From assembly GCA_903879715.1 (NCBI GenBank), contig CAIRMR010000016.1:20595-84594 (forward strand): 64,000 bases of DNA. Direction: 5' to 3'. This DNA comes from an uncultured Bacteroidales bacterium. Its GTDB lineage: Bacteria > Bacteroidota > Bacteroidia > Bacteroidales > UBA4417. The notes below the pieces were generated by a model that did not search any database, had not been told where the DNA came from, and saw nothing but the letters and a program-made list of their open reading frames with translations. Position 1 is the stretch's first letter; each line of letters begins with the position of its first letter. Made by a program: the position numbers and the translations under genes. Of the stretch, positions 27,601 through 37,302 are shown piece after piece.

Positions 27601-28127
27601 TAACTGGTTTCACTGGCGGATTGAATTTTATTGACATGTTTACTTACTGAAATATCAGCAAATGAAGCAAGCATAGCAACCGGCTCACCGGCAAGGTTTT
27701 TCACCAGACTTGCTGAAACCAGAATATCAAAAACAGATCCGTCTTTTTTTTGAGCTTCCAATTCACCTGTCCAACTTCCGTTCAGCCTGATGGCGTCTAT
27801 TATTTCACTTGCTGTTTTACCGGAATGCCAGAATTCAGCAACTGGTTTCCCAATAATCTCACTGCCGGAACTATACCCCAGCATTTTAAAAAATGCAGGA
27901 TTTACATTAGTAAGATTACCCTGAAGGTCAGAAACAGCAATTGGATTTATTGATGATTCAATTACCAGGTCTTTAATATGTTTTGCTTCTTCAGTTTGCC
28001 TGAGCCGGATTACAGATGAGTCGTTTTCATACTTTTTTTTCAGTGATTCAAATGCATGCTTAACATCCCGCAACTCTTTTTTGAGTTGGCCGATAGTATG
28101 ATTTTCATTATCAATATACTGGCTCAT
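24618..28127 (-). CDS. Soluble hybrid histidine kinase (six PAS, HisKA, HATPase, REC)
   Basis: A 1169-residue cytoplasmic protein. A short coiled coil (1-50) leads into six PAS/PAC units (about 55-165, 178-295, 300-410, 420-535, 540-660, 670-785), separated by DITERK- or DISKR-type linkers. HisKA (800-870) has QNITHELRTPLNGIIGFSEM; HATPase has IDNAIKFT, DTGRGIS and GSGLGL. The receiver (about 1040-1160) has Asp in ILTDMKMPGMDGFESA. The transmitter and receiver are most like those of the kinase at 37.3 kb (KKSS.RL.NTITNYMDIS in both). It starts 10 bp after the propeller kinase stop, so the two are probably one transcript. Confidence 0.95.
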   Translation of the reverse strand: MSQYIDNENHTIGQLKKELRDVKHAFESLKKKYENDSSVIRLRQTEEAKHIKDLVIESSINPIAVSDLQGNLTNVNPAFFKMLGYSSGSEIIGKPVAEFWHSGKTASEIIDAIRLNGSWTGELEAQKKDGSVFDILVSASLVKNLAGEPVAMLASFADISVSKHVNKIQSASETSYRELFNNVNDAIYIQDENGTFLDVNEGAVKLYGYPYEVLVGKNPSFVAAPGKNDMETIAAMIEKAFAGEPQQFEFWGLRSNGEIFPKEVRVVNGTYFGKKVNIAMAQDITERKQADVALQTSERRFRELIELAVDGILIGSPEGVIIQANTYMQKLTGRTLKNLIGINIIELFDQKVLKNKPLRYDLLKKDKTVISERDILRRDGNIVPIEMHTKMMPDGTYQSIIRDITERKKSEETLRQSEEKYKSLVESTSDIIWETDADGLYRYVSPQFEIILDYKPEETIGKSPYDFISDEFLSEINARIESTEENTLPFYLLVNKYKHRDGHLVHVETSGVPVYDQSGKISGYRGVSRDISKRYLAEKELRKLSAVVQQSPNTIIITDLDGKMEYVNPAGCNISGYSFNELIGKSPAIFKSGETTQDVYKSLWRALKAGKEWNGIFYNKKKNGENFCESASILPIKDAEGKITHYLGIKEDISKRLQSETALKESEERYRELFEASPDAIILADIETGMLVDANTAACNMLGRTLDEIRTLHQTMIHPSRYFEHSKKSFRKHVDEVRNISDLFAIETVILRSDGTEIPVEVLSNTMKLNGRQILQGVFRNIAERKQAREELLKAKEYAESNDKLKSAFLQNITHELRTPLNGIIGFSEMITQMDSSEEDRIEFNKMIKKSSARLINTITNYMDISMIVSGITEINKYPINLKPLLEKITDQTFDTFTSRNLNLEIILKTPENEVRILTDEILLTKIISHLIDNAIKFTKEGSITLAYDFKDGNHLFSVRDTGRGISDETLPVIFEIFRQADISASREYEGSGLGLSIAKGFVKLLGGEIWVESSNSEGSTFCFTLPEKKSIPAEITDVEVAAQPENLIVLVAEDDDSNYKYLEIVLKKASFKVFRSYNGFETIEICRNFPEISIILTDMKMPGMDGFESAREIRKIRPDLPIIALSGLISSDDEAAARLAGCNDYIIKPISKSKLLGTIDKLLYPAMY

Positions 28128-28137
28128 TAAAATATAT

Positions 28138-31100
28138 TTAGACTTTACTACCGCCTATTGTAAAACAGAAAGTACTTCCATTGTTTTCTACGCTTTCAAC
28201 CCATATTTTGCCACCGTGTTTTTCAACAAATTCTTTACAAAGTATAAGTCCCAGCCCGGTTGAGAGTTCCCCATTAGTGCCTTTTGTTTTATTATTGACA
28301 TCAAAATGGAATATTCGTTGCAGCTGTTCAGTATTCATACCTATTCCGGTATCTTTAACAGCTATGGTTACAAAATGTTCTTCCCTGGTAAATGCAGAAA
28401 TCTGAACAGAACCATCACCCGGGGTAAATTTTACAGCATTCGACAATAAGTTTCGGATAATGGTCTGAAGCATATGAATATCAGCTTCAACTTTCAGCTC
28501 TTCAGGAATTTCAATCTTCAAATTAATACCTTTTAACTTCGCCGTATCAGCTATAGTATTGGTACAATTTTTTACTAATGGAAGGAGTAGTACTTTTTCA
28601 GGCTTAAACCTGGTAATTTCGCGATGTAAGAGTGACCATTCGAGCAGGTTTTCCAAAAGCTGATACAAATTATTTGCTGAATTCCGCATATATGTAACAA
28701 TGGTCTTCAGCTCATCTTTAGGAAGAGTATCAATTTCTTCGTCCAGCACTTCAGTGAATCCAAGGAAAGTAGTAAAGGGGCTCCGTAAATCATGGGCTAT
28801 AATAGAGAATAACTTATCTTTACTGTTATTAAGTGCCTGGAGATCTTCGGCATTTTTTTGTATTTTATCTTCAAATCTCTTTTGCTCTGTCAGGTCAATG
28901 ATCACGCCTCTTGTTCCAATGCACCTGTTATCAGATAGTATCGGAACGGTATGAATTGAAAAGGGGAAAGTGTCGCCATTTTTTGTGATGCCGGTCATAA
29001 TGGCTCTGTCCGATTTCTTATATTTAAAAACGGCTTCCATATGCAAATGTATATCCTCATAGTTATCGGAGGCAACAAGCTGATCAATAAGAATATACGA
29101 ATCAACATCCTTATGTTGATAGCCAAAAAGCCTTAATCCTGTATCATTCAGATAAACCAATTTACCACTAAAATCGGCTTCATAAATAGTTTCGGGAAGC
29201 AATTCAACAAGATCCTGGAATTTTTGCCTGCTTTCGGTAAGTTCTTGCTCAATACGTTTTCGCTCAACTATTTCCTTTTCTAACTTCGAATTATGTATTC
29301 TCTGGACATTAATTCTGATAAATCCGTATATAATCGCAGCAATTACGATGAGTGCCAGAAGCAGGAACCACCATGTAAGGTAAACCGGCGGAGTAATCCG
29401 TATCGGATAGGATCGTTCAACTTCGGTCCAGGCTCCCGATATATTTTTAGCTTTTACACAGAACACATATTTACCTGGTTTTAATCCTATATATCTTACT
29501 TTACCAAGTAAGGGCTGGTTTATATCCTGCCATTCCTCGTCGAATCCTTCGAGTTTGTATTTGTATTCTATTAAATCTTCGTTATAAAAGGAAATTGCCC
29601 TGAATTGAAACTGCACACTATTATCAGTATAATTAATTGAAATTTTCCTTGATAATGAATGTTGAATGCCTCTGCTGTCTTCGGCATATAGGAGATGTAT
29701 TACAGGTGTCGGAACAACATTCTGATCAAAACCCGTTTCAAAGCAGGAAAGTCCGCGATCAGTACCGATCCATATCCGGCCTTTGGAATCGGATATTCCT
29801 GCAGACCGGTTGGTCTCCCATCCTGCCAGCCCGTTATTTGAATTATAAATATCCAGTTTGCTTCCCCCGTCCCACCTGTAAACGCCATTATCGGAACCAA
29901 TCCAAAAAAAGCCTTTGTGATCCTGGAAAATAAAGAAAACCGGGCTGCTAATTTCAATTCCGTTTTTCTTAAACTTTGTTATCCTTCCATTTTCAATCAC
30001 ATAAAGTCCATGAATAGTACCAACAAACTCAGTTTGCTTGCTGTCCTTAAAATAGGAATAAACATTATCCGCTTTCTTGTCGGCTGGTGAAGGAATTTTT
30101 CTGATTACATCATCATGCACATACCAAAGCCCACCGGAGCCTGCAAGAAAAATCCCCCCATCATCAGCCCGGAATATTTTTCGCAAAGTGCTTTTAATCT
30201 GATCATTATGCTGATATTCAACAAGCTGGTCATTTAGCAGAAAAAAAAGTTTTCCGTCGATACCAACCCAAATTTTACCTGCTTTATCCTGCAAAACTGC
30301 CGATGTAATAGTATTCGTATTAAAGTTATACCATTTAATAGCTCCGTTTGTTTGTAACTTCCCCAGGCCAGGACCAACGGAAGCGAACCATATATTTCCT
30401 GATTTGTCCTTCATCATATCAAGAACTCTCATGTTTTTCTGTTCTGATTCGGGGAAACCAATGGTTTTAAACGTATTATTATCGAAAACGGATAAACCTT
30501 TGTTATGGCCCAAAACGATCTTTCCGTCATTCATTTCGCAGATTGCCGATACTTCATTCTCACGCATTCCGTTTTTTTCGAGGTAACTTTTAATCTTGAA
30601 GTTATTAAACCTGCTTATACCTCTTGTATCCGGGAACCAAATATTCTGTTCACGGTCAATAAATACCGAATTTGCCCCATCCGAAGTGAATCCATTCGAA
30701 ATCATTAAGGGTACAGGAATATCACTTGAATCAGTAATCAGATATTTAGACCAATTGTTACCAAAGAAAACGTTGCCTTTTTTATCGGCTTCCATAAAAG
30801 TATTGTAATAAACTGAAGGGTGCTGCAATTGAAATTTATTGCTAACCAGTGTAAATCTGTTGCGCTGAATATACCCTATCCATTTTTCATTCAATACCCA
30901 TAATTTTTCATCCGCCAGATGCTTGTTTTCAAAACTAATTGCAACAACTTCGGGCCCATAAGGCTTTATCAGGGCATTCAGGCTCCAGTCGGTTTTACCG
31001 TTTTCGAAAAGGCAAATTCCGATTTTTGTGGAAAGATAAAAACCTTGTTTTTGGGAGATAACAGAATAAACATTGTTCAGCCGTTTATCATCCGATATTT

Positions 31101-31605
31101 TGAAATGGGTCCAGGCCTTGTTTTCGTAAATATAAAATCCGTCATAATTTCCCATGCAGAGTACTGCCCCATCATTTTTATATAGTATATCAAACGAGTT
31201 CATCCGGTGATTCTGCACAATTGTGGCAGGAGGGAGTATTTTCTCCCACTTGTTGTTTATAAAAAAAGCAATGGTATCAACCGGATTTTCGGGCAATACC
31301 CAAATCACACCTTTTTCATCAATTTTAATTTTTTTATAATGCTGTTCAGGCAAGCCACTGCTATTGCCGTAGTTTGTGAAACTAAAACCGTCATATTTTG
31401 ATACCCCGAAATTTGTGGCAAACCACATGATACCATTTTTATCCTGGCAGGCATCGTTAACATTCCTGGTAGGTAAGCCATCCTTGATGGAGTATGTTTT
31501 TATGAAATACTGCTGCGAAAAACCAGTCTGAAACACAAAAACAAAGAAAATAAGAACAAGAAAATTCCAGTAATTTATTTTTATATGTGATTTCAGATAA
31601 ACCAT
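28138..31605 (-). CDS. Two-component propeller sensor histidine kinase (reg_prop/Y_Y_Y, PAS, HisKA, HATPase)
   Basis: A 1155-residue membrane kinase. After a signal anchor (NFLVLIFFVFVFQTGFSQQ) the periplasmic part has reg_prop repeats forming two beta-propellers (about 35-640; IKDGLPTRNVNDACQDKNGIMWFATNFGVSKYDG is in the first), then a Y_Y_Y domain (690-755) and a transmembrane helix (about 770-795). The cytoplasmic part has one PAS (815-925), HisKA (935-1000, FSIIAHDLRSPFTTFLGF) and HATPase (1040-1150). In Bacteroides the HTCS family with this sensor senses polysaccharides and carries an AraC output; here REC and AraC domains are absent. The receiver may be supplied by the hybrid kinase 10 bp downstream, which is inference. 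Confidence 0.93.
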   Translation of the reverse strand: MVYLKSHIKINYWNFLVLIFFVFVFQTGFSQQYFIKTYSIKDGLPTRNVNDACQDKNGIMWFATNFGVSKYDGFSFTNYGNSSGLPEQHYKKIKIDEKGVIWVLPENPVDTIAFFINNKWEKILPPATIVQNHRMNSFDILYKNDGAVLCMGNYDGFYIYENKAWTHFKISDDKRLNNVYSVISQKQGFYLSTKIGICLFENGKTDWSLNALIKPYGPEVVAISFENKHLADEKLWVLNEKWIGYIQRNRFTLVSNKFQLQHPSVYYNTFMEADKKGNVFFGNNWSKYLITDSSDIPVPLMISNGFTSDGANSVFIDREQNIWFPDTRGISRFNNFKIKSYLEKNGMRENEVSAICEMNDGKIVLGHNKGLSVFDNNTFKTIGFPESEQKNMRVLDMMKDKSGNIWFASVGPGLGKLQTNGAIKWYNFNTNTITSAVLQDKAGKIWVGIDGKLFFLLNDQLVEYQHNDQIKSTLRKIFRADDGGIFLAGSGGLWYVHDDVIRKIPSPADKKADNVYSYFKDSKQTEFVGTIHGLYVIENGRITKFKKNGIEISSPVFFIFQDHKGFFWIGSDNGVYRWDGGSKLDIYNSNNGLAGWETNRSAGISDSKGRIWIGTDRGLSCFETGFDQNVVPTPVIHLLYAEDSRGIQHSLSRKISINYTDNSVQFQFRAISFYNEDLIEYKYKLEGFDEEWQDINQPLLGKVRYIGLKPGKYVFCVKAKNISGAWTEVERSYPIRITPPVYLTWWFLLLALIVIAAIIYGFIRINVQRIHNSKLEKEIVERKRIEQELTESRQKFQDLVELLPETIYEADFSGKLVYLNDTGLRLFGYQHKDVDSYILIDQLVASDNYEDIHLHMEAVFKYKKSDRAIMTGITKNGDTFPFSIHTVPILSDNRCIGTRGVIIDLTEQKRFEDKIQKNAEDLQALNNSKDKLFSIIAHDLRSPFTTFLGFTEVLDEEIDTLPKDELKTIVTYMRNSANNLYQLLENLLEWSLLHREITRFKPEKVLLLPLVKNCTNTIADTAKLKGINLKIEIPEELKVEADIHMLQTIIRNLLSNAVKFTPGDGSVQISAFTREEHFVTIAVKDTGIGMNTEQLQRIFHFDVNNKTKGTNGELSTGLGLILCKEFVEKHGGKIWVESVENNGSTFCFTIGGSKV

Positions 31606-32207
31606 ATGTAAACAAAGACAATAGTATTAATTGAACGATTTTAAATTTATTGGAATTGAACCTTTTTTCATAGGGATCCTATTTATTCATTGTTTAAGAT
31701 GAAACGAGCGATTGTTGAAATTCTTTCCCACAATATATTAATGCTCGTTGGCAAGTTCCAAGTAAAAATTCATAAAAACTTATTATGAACACATGAAACA
31801 TATCTTTACTAACAGGTATCTGAAATCAATTTTACCTGGTAAGGAATTAGCGCAAATCCAGTAAATGGGTTAGAAATAATAGTCAGTCAATCAGGTTTGT
31901 ACAGTTTAAAAGTACTGCAGAACATCAAACATTTTACAAATATAAATAAATCCAAAATGAAAATAAAATATATGTGTCATTTTAATGGTTTATGTTTACG
32001 TATGCAACAGCCGGAAATCAGATTTGGGAAGACAATTTTTTGCGTTAAAAATGGCGGGATAAACATTCCGATTCATAATATGTTAAATTTACATTGCATT
32101 ACCTCTTGCCATCAACTAAATCATTTTTTACTAAAGGAATATTCCTAACTATACATAACTAATTTCGCTTTTTATCACAATACCGAACAATTTCTGCTCT
32201 CTGCTCT
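31606..32207. other. Divergent intergenic region between propeller kinase and yyaL-like gene
   Basis: A 602-bp AT-rich region. A perfect 12-bp palindrome, AGGAATATTCCT (32135-32146), lies 61 bp upstream of the yyaL-like ATG and could be an operator. A 23-codon frame at 31793-31864 and an 83-codon frame at 31897-32148 show no protein-like features. No exact promoter consensus was found. Confidence 0.4.
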
Positions 32208-34232
32208 ATGAACCATACCAATCAACTGATACACGAAACCAGTCCGTACCTTCTTCAACACGCGCACAATCCGGTAAACTGGCTTCCCTTTGGAGCTGAA
32301 GCATTTGACGAAGCGGGCAGGAGAAATAAGCCTTTATTGATCAGCATCGGGTATTCATCATGCCATTGGTGTCATGTGATGGAACATGAGTCGTTTGAGA
32401 ATGAAGAGATAGCCACCCTGATGAACGCGAATTTTGTTTGTGTGAAAGTGGATCGTGAGGAACGACCTGATGTAGATCATGTTTATATGGATGCGGTGCA
32501 ACAGATACATAACAGCGGTGGCTGGCCTTTGAATTGCTTCGCATTGCCCGATGGAAAGCCTTTCTGGGGTGGGACCTATTTCAGGCCTGAACAATGGATA
32601 CAACTACTGACAAATATTGGCGAATTGTATAAAAACCGGTTTCCGGACCTCGAACAACAGGCAAATAAACTTGCAGAAGGAGTGGCAAGGCAGAATTACC
32701 TTTTGAACACTGAGTCAGTAGCCTCAAACACAACCATCGATTTTTCTTCCGTATTTGATCTCTTGTATAACTCCTTTGATTCTGAAAAAGGAGGATTAAG
32801 CGGATCTCCCAAATTTCCTATGCCGGTAGTTTTGAATTTTATGTTGCAATACAGTACTCTTCAGAAAGATGAACCTGCACTCACCATGGTAGATTTAACA
32901 CTGAAGAAGATGGCTTGCGGAGGCATTTACGACCAGGCAGGAGGTGGTTTTGCGCGGTATTCAACTGACAGCGACTGGAAAGTTCCGCACTTTGAAAAAA
33001 TGCTTTACGACAACGCACAACTTGTAAGCTTATATTCATTAGCTTATAAGCAAACAAAGAACCGGCTATACAAAGAAGTAATTGAGCAAACGATAGCGTT
33101 TGTAAACAGGGAACTTACCTCGACTGAAGGAGTTTTCTATTCCGCACTTGACGCGGATAGTGAAGGAGAAGAAGGACTTTTCTACACCTGGTCAGCCGAA
33201 GAATTTAATGAAGCTTTAGGCCATTATTCAGCCTTAGCCGGGGAGTATTATGGTATTGACGCGAAGGGTTTATGGGAGAATGGCCGGAATATTCTGCTTC
33301 GTCCCGTTAGTGATGATTTATTTGCCCAACAGCATTTCCTGTCGGCAGAAGAGTTATCGTCATTAAGCGGTTTCTGCCGGGCTCAGCTGCTCAAAGCACG
33401 TTCGGAGCGTATTCGCCCCGGATTGGATGATAAAATGCTGGTAGCATGGAATTCACTCATGATCAGCGCACTGGTGGATGCCTATTTTGCCCTTGACAGG
33501 CTCGAATACCTGGAGTCGGCTATCCATGCCGCCAATTTCATTCTTATTAACCTGAAACGGCCGGATAACGGGCTTTTTCATACATGGAAAAACGAAAAAT
33601 CTCAGATCAATGCCTTTCTCGACGATTATGCCTTTACCTGTGAAGCGCTTATAAAACTTTATTCGGCAACAACCGATGAACGTTGGCTGAACGAAGCCGG
33701 GTCGCTGGCATCGTATGTTGTTCAACATTTATACGAACCGGAATCAGGCTTTTTCTGGTATTCCGAAAATAAGGATAAACAAGTTTTTACCCGTAAGATT
33801 GAGATATATGATGGAGTAATAGCATCGGGCAATTCGTTGATGGCTCACGTGTTAAATACCCTGGGAATTTTCCATCACAACGCTGATTATATTGAAAAAG
33901 TCCACCAGATGCTTTTATCAATGGAAAGCCGGTTTACCCGATATCCTTCAGCATACGCAAACTGGGCTTCGCTTGCTTTTTCAGGTGCCGGTGATCAATA
34001 TGTGATAGCTGTGGTTGGAAACGAAGCAGTTTCAATTATTAAAAAACTGAAGGAGCAAAACCTTTTCAACGCTATGGTTTTTGGAAGCAAGGTTGAGAGC
34101 AACTTACCCTATTTCGAAAACCGGTTTGTTGAAGGAAAAACGCTGATTTATGTTTGTTCGGGAACCTATTGCATGGCAGCTGTGGAAAGTGTGGAGGAAA
34201 CAATCAAACTATTATCCGGTTATGGCGCATAA
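32208..34232 (+). CDS. YyaL/DUF255-family protein (thioredoxin-fold plus six-hairpin glycosidase-like domain)
   Basis: A 674-residue protein homologous to YyaL and vertebrate SPATA20. The N-terminal domain (about 1-160) is the DUF255 thioredoxin-like fold: [18 protein letters not shown], then [17 protein letters not shown] with an intact CxxC pair, and [14 protein letters not shown]. The rest is an alpha/alpha-barrel like N-acylglucosamine 2-epimerases ([35 protein letters not shown]). Biochemical activity in bacteria is not established. Length is normal for the family. It stands alone. Confidence 0.93.
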   Translation: MNHTNQLIHETSPYLLQHAHNPVNWLPFGAEAFDEAGRRNKPLLISIGYSSCHWCHVMEHESFENEEIATLMNANFVCVKVDREERPDVDHVYMDAVQQIHNSGGWPLNCFALPDGKPFWGGTYFRPEQWIQLLTNIGELYKNRFPDLEQQANKLAEGVARQNYLLNTESVASNTTIDFSSVFDLLYNSFDSEKGGLSGSPKFPMPVVLNFMLQYSTLQKDEPALTMVDLTLKKMACGGIYDQAGGGFARYSTDSDWKVPHFEKMLYDNAQLVSLYSLAYKQTKNRLYKEVIEQTIAFVNRELTSTEGVFYSALDADSEGEEGLFYTWSAEEFNEALGHYSALAGEYYGIDAKGLWENGRNILLRPVSDDLFAQQHFLSAEELSSLSGFCRAQLLKARSERIRPGLDDKMLVAWNSLMISALVDAYFALDRLEYLESAIHAANFILINLKRPDNGLFHTWKNEKSQINAFLDDYAFTCEALIKLYSATTDERWLNEAGSLASYVVQHLYEPESGFFWYSENKDKQVFTRKIEIYDGVIASGNSLMAHVLNTLGIFHHNADYIEKVHQMLLSMESRFTRYPSAYANWASLAFSGAGDQYVIAVVGNEAVSIIKKLKEQNLFNAMVFGSKVESNLPYFENRFVEGKTLIYVCSGTYCMAAVESVEETIKLLSGYGA

Positions 34233-34260
34233 TATTTCTGCGACTCGGATTGAAGAAAAT

Positions 34261-34291
34261 TTGGAGAATTGTAACTTTAAAGTTACCTTTG
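34261..34291 (+). promoter_or_regulatory. Promoter and palindromic operator of the toxin-antitoxin pair
   Basis: TTG at 34261-34263, a 20-nt spacer and TACCTTTG at 34284-34291 match the Bacteroidota consensus. A perfect 16-bp palindrome, GTAACTTTAAAGTTAC (34271-34286), lies between the two boxes and overlaps the -7 element. An Xre antitoxin bound there would block RNA polymerase, so autoregulation is the likely reading. Confidence 0.7.
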
Positions 34292-34309
34292 TATATTATT
34301 GAATGACTC

Positions 34310-34651
34310 ATGGAGAAAATCCGCAAAATAATTGCATACAAAAACTATTTTGAAGACTTCTTAAAAGAGCAACCTATTAAGGTTCAGAATAAGATCTTCA
34401 AAATTTTAGAAGCAATTGAGACTTTAGAGAGAATTCCAACAAACTACCTCAGACTCATCGTCGGAACAAGCGGACTGTATGAAGCAAGAATTCAATTAGG
34501 TTCAGATATTTGGCGTGTTTTTTGCTTTTTCGACAAAGGGAAGTTAGTTATCCTACTAAATGGATTTCAGAAAAAGACACATAAAACGCCTAAAAACGAA
34601 ATTGAGAAAGCAATCATTTTAATGAAAGAGTATTATGAAAACAGAAAATAA
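34310..34651 (+). CDS. HigB/RelE-superfamily toxin (Gp49-like)
   Basis: A 113-residue protein with the compact RelE/HigB fold pattern: LIVGTSGLYEARIQLGSDIWRVFCFFDKGKLVILLNGFQKKTHKTPKNEIEKAI. These features (E-R strand, WR-F-F, LLNGFQKKT-x-KTP) fit phage-derived Gp49-like HigB toxins, which cleave mRNA on ribosomes. The gene precedes its antitoxin and overlaps it by 17 bp, the order typical of higBA. Activity is inferred from family. Confidence 0.9.
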   Translation: MEKIRKIIAYKNYFEDFLKEQPIKVQNKIFKILEAIETLERIPTNYLRLIVGTSGLYEARIQLGSDIWRVFCFFDKGKLVILLNGFQKKTHKTPKNEIEKAIILMKEYYENRK

Positions 34652-34946
34652 GAACAAAGATATTTCCACCTGGTCAGAAATCAAAGACAGGGTTTATGGA
34701 AAAGAAGGAACTGAAAGACGTAACAATCTTGACAGAGAGGTTGAATCATTTAGAATAGGCCTTTTATTAAAGAAAGCACGTGAATCCCGTAATATGACCC
34801 AAGAAGAATTAGGCCAATTGGTTGACAAGAAAAGAACTTACATTTCCCGGGTTGAAAACAATGGCAGTAATATTACGCTTAGCACTCTTTTTGACATTGT
34901 TGAAAAAGGATTGGGCGGGAAAGTGAATATTTCTATAGAAGTTTAA
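34635..34946 (+). CDS. HigA-like Xre-family antitoxin
   Basis: A 103-residue protein with an Xre helix-turn-helix in the C-terminal half (GLLLKKARESRNMTQEELGQLVDKKRTYISRVENNGSNITLSTLFDIVEKGLGGKVNI). The N-terminal 40 residues are charged and probably wrap the toxin. It overlaps the toxin gene by 17 bp. The palindrome at 34271-34286 is its probable binding site. Confidence 0.9.
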   Translation: MKTENKNKDISTWSEIKDRVYGKEGTERRNNLDREVESFRIGLLLKKARESRNMTQEELGQLVDKKRTYISRVENNGSNITLSTLFDIVEKGLGGKVNISIEV

Positions 34947-35289
34947 TATTGAATGAATTACGCGCCATATTAAAGGTTTTACAAAATGGCGGGTCTGGAA
35001 ACATAATTGAAGCTTCATCGTCCGCAAAATCATTCGTGCAGACTAACCGCTAAGCAACTCGTAATCAGCCACTTGTTATAGCTTCAACCGAAAGAAATAT
35101 TTTATTTGATTCTATTCTCAATCCGGCTCGTTGGTATCCAGCTACTAAGACCCAGGCCGCAAATCCCAAATCCCAAGTCACAAATCCCAAAATCTAATGT
35201 GCCCTATTGTGCCTATTGTGGTTTAAAATCAAAAAAGAAAGTAATGATTCCCCAACCCCTAAATCCTAACTCCTGACTCCTATAAAGGA
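34947..35289. other. Convergent intergenic region with degenerate AAATCCCA repeats
   Basis: Between the antitoxin and the convergent CLC gene. Positions about 35158-35193 hold four imperfect copies of an AAATCCCAA octamer-like unit, 35200-35221 holds two TGTGCCTATTG copies, and 35245-35285 has CCTAAATCCTAACTCC-type runs. Similar runs on the opposite strand occur around 22918-22945 and 23111-23145. A weak CGCCAT/ATGGCG hairpin lies at 34963-34991. No gene is seen. Confidence 0.5.
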
Positions 35290-37068
35290 TTAATCGTTCG
35301 AAAAATCTTTCACCAGCTTGCGGTAAGCCGAAAAAACATTGGCACGGGATACAAAACCGATATATTTTCCATCCTTCAATACCGGCAGATTATAATGTGA
35401 GGTTTCAGCAAACTTCTGGGCAACATCTTCCATTGTTGCTTTCTGATCAACAATAGTATCAGGCATATACATCAGGTTGCGGATATACACCGTATCGTAC
35501 TGGTCATGCTCAAAAATTATATGCCTGATCTCGTTGATGAAAATAACGCCAAGAAAATTATTTTCTTCATCGATAACCGGGAAAACATTTCGCTGCGATT
35601 TGGCAACCAGCTTTACAAATTCACCCAGCGTTATATCCGGACCTGTAGTGATAAAGTTTTTTTCGATCAGTCGTTCTATCGAAAGTCGTGACAATACGGC
35701 TTTATCTTTATCATGCGTTATAAGTTCGCCGGTTTCGGCAAGCCGTTTTGCGTAAATTGAATGAGGTTCGAACGGAATAATGGTTAGATAAGCGACTACA
35801 GAAGTTATCATTAATGGCACAAAAAACTGGTAACCACCCGTAATTTCAGCAATAAGGAAAATGGCGGTAAGAGGCGCGTGCATTACCGCAGCCATTACAC
35901 CGGCCATACCGGCAAGCGCGAAGTTGCTTTCGGGTAAACGACCGTTCATAAAGAAATTTACCGCTTTACTCAGGAAAAAACCTGTAACCCCACCCATGAA
36001 AAGTGATGGCGCAAACACCCCTCCTACTCCACCTCCACCAGTAGTTGCCGACATAGCTACTACTTTAAATATTAAGATCAGGACAAGGAAAAACAGTAAC
36101 AGGAAATAGTTATTTCCCATAGCGGAAAATATACTCCCGTCAAGTACTCGCATTCCATTTCCATCCAGCAGGTTGTTGAGCGTTTCGTAGCCTTCGCCAA
36201 ATAAAGGAGGGAAAAGAAATACCAGCAAACTTGTAATAATACCACCGGTTACCATGCGCAGAAAGCCTGTTGGAATACGCTGAAACTGCTTCTCGATCGA
36301 CATGTTAGCCTTTGTAAAATAGATAGATACCAATCCACAAAGCAAACCTAACAACGCATAAAACGGCAGATTACGCATAGTGAAAGGGTGAGCGGTGACT
36401 TCAAATGAGAACAGCACATCACTTCCCATAAAGAAATACGCTAAAATGGCGCCCGAGGCTGATGAGATCAGAAGCGGGATAAGGCTCGCCATAGTAAGGT
36501 CAAGCATCAGGACTTCCAATGAAAAGATGACCGCGGCAACCGGTGCCTTAAAAATACCGGCAAGCGCGCCGGCAGCGCCGCAACCTACCAGCAGGGTAAT
36601 GGTTTTGTAATCCAGGCGCAGGTAGCGGCCCAGGTTTGAACCTATTGCTGAACCGGTAAGTATTATCGGTGCTTCCAGTCCCACGCTGCCGCCGAAACTC
36701 ACGGTAATGGTACTCGCGATCAGCGAGCTGAACATATTGTGCGCTTTAATGATGCTGTTGCTTTTCGAAATGGATTGAAGTACACGGCTGATGCCATGCC
36801 CTATATTATCTTTTACAATATACTTAACAAAAAGGTAGGTGATGAGTATACCCAGAAAAGGCAAAACCAGGTAGAGCAGGTTGAAGCTCTTAATTGAAAT
36901 CACAGTCAGTAAAAGCGAATGGCCCAGATGAACGGCATTTTTCAGGGCAATGGCTGCCAGGCCACCCAGAATACCCGCAATAAGACTGAGTATTAATACG
37001 AAATTCCGTGCTGAGATATGTCGCAATCTCCACGAATGAATTCTCTGATAAAACCTGCTGCCTGGCAT
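35290..37068 (-). CDS. CLC-family chloride channel/antiporter with C-terminal CBS pair
   Basis: A 592-residue membrane protein of about ten to twelve helices (residues 20-430). CLC selectivity motifs are visible: VSFGGSVGLEAPIILTG (gating-type Glu retained, in place of GREGP), GAAGALAGIFKAPVAAVIFSLEV, and GGVGGVFAPSLFMGG. Two CBS domains (about 455-515 and 525-590) form a cytoplasmic regulatory unit, which often binds adenine nucleotides. It exchanges or conducts chloride; I cannot tell channel from antiporter. An in-frame TATTTTTG box lies just upstream on the minus strand. Confidence 0.93.
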   Translation of the reverse strand: MPGSRFYQRIHSWRLRHISARNFVLILSLIAGILGGLAAIALKNAVHLGHSLLLTVISIKSFNLLYLVLPFLGILITYLFVKYIVKDNIGHGISRVLQSISKSNSIIKAHNMFSSLIASTITVSFGGSVGLEAPIILTGSAIGSNLGRYLRLDYKTITLLVGCGAAGALAGIFKAPVAAVIFSLEVLMLDLTMASLIPLLISSASGAILAYFFMGSDVLFSFEVTAHPFTMRNLPFYALLGLLCGLVSIYFTKANMSIEKQFQRIPTGFLRMVTGGIITSLLVFLFPPLFGEGYETLNNLLDGNGMRVLDGSIFSAMGNNYFLLLFFLVLILIFKVVAMSATTGGGGVGGVFAPSLFMGGVTGFFLSKAVNFFMNGRLPESNFALAGMAGVMAAVMHAPLTAIFLIAEITGGYQFFVPLMITSVVAYLTIIPFEPHSIYAKRLAETGELITHDKDKAVLSRLSIERLIEKNFITTGPDITLGEFVKLVAKSQRNVFPVIDEENNFLGVIFINEIRHIIFEHDQYDTVYIRNLMYMPDTIVDQKATMEDVAQKFAETSHYNLPVLKDGKYIGFVSRANVFSAYRKLVKDFSND

Positions 37069-37302
37069 AATAAAAGCAAAAATAAGAATATAAACCGAAA
37101 AGTCCGGATTTAAAGAATTTCGGCAGTCATATATTCACCAGGGTTGAAATTATCAGGTGAACTACCTTGCCGAAAACAGATGAGCGATCATCGTAAGATT
37201 TCTTCTAATTATCACTACAGGGGAGAGGAATAAGACCCTGGATATCCCTCGACTTGCTTCGGCAAAAGCTCAGCAACCATCGCTCGGGATCAGTTCGACC
37301 AG

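Noticed and set aside
28138..31605. Full HTCS one-protein regulator
   Set aside because: The protein ends after the HATPase domain; no REC or AraC domain is encoded.
31897..32148. 83-codon plus-strand frame upstream of the yyaL-like gene
   Set aside because: Composition is that of AT-rich non-coding DNA, with no promoter and no recognisable protein features.
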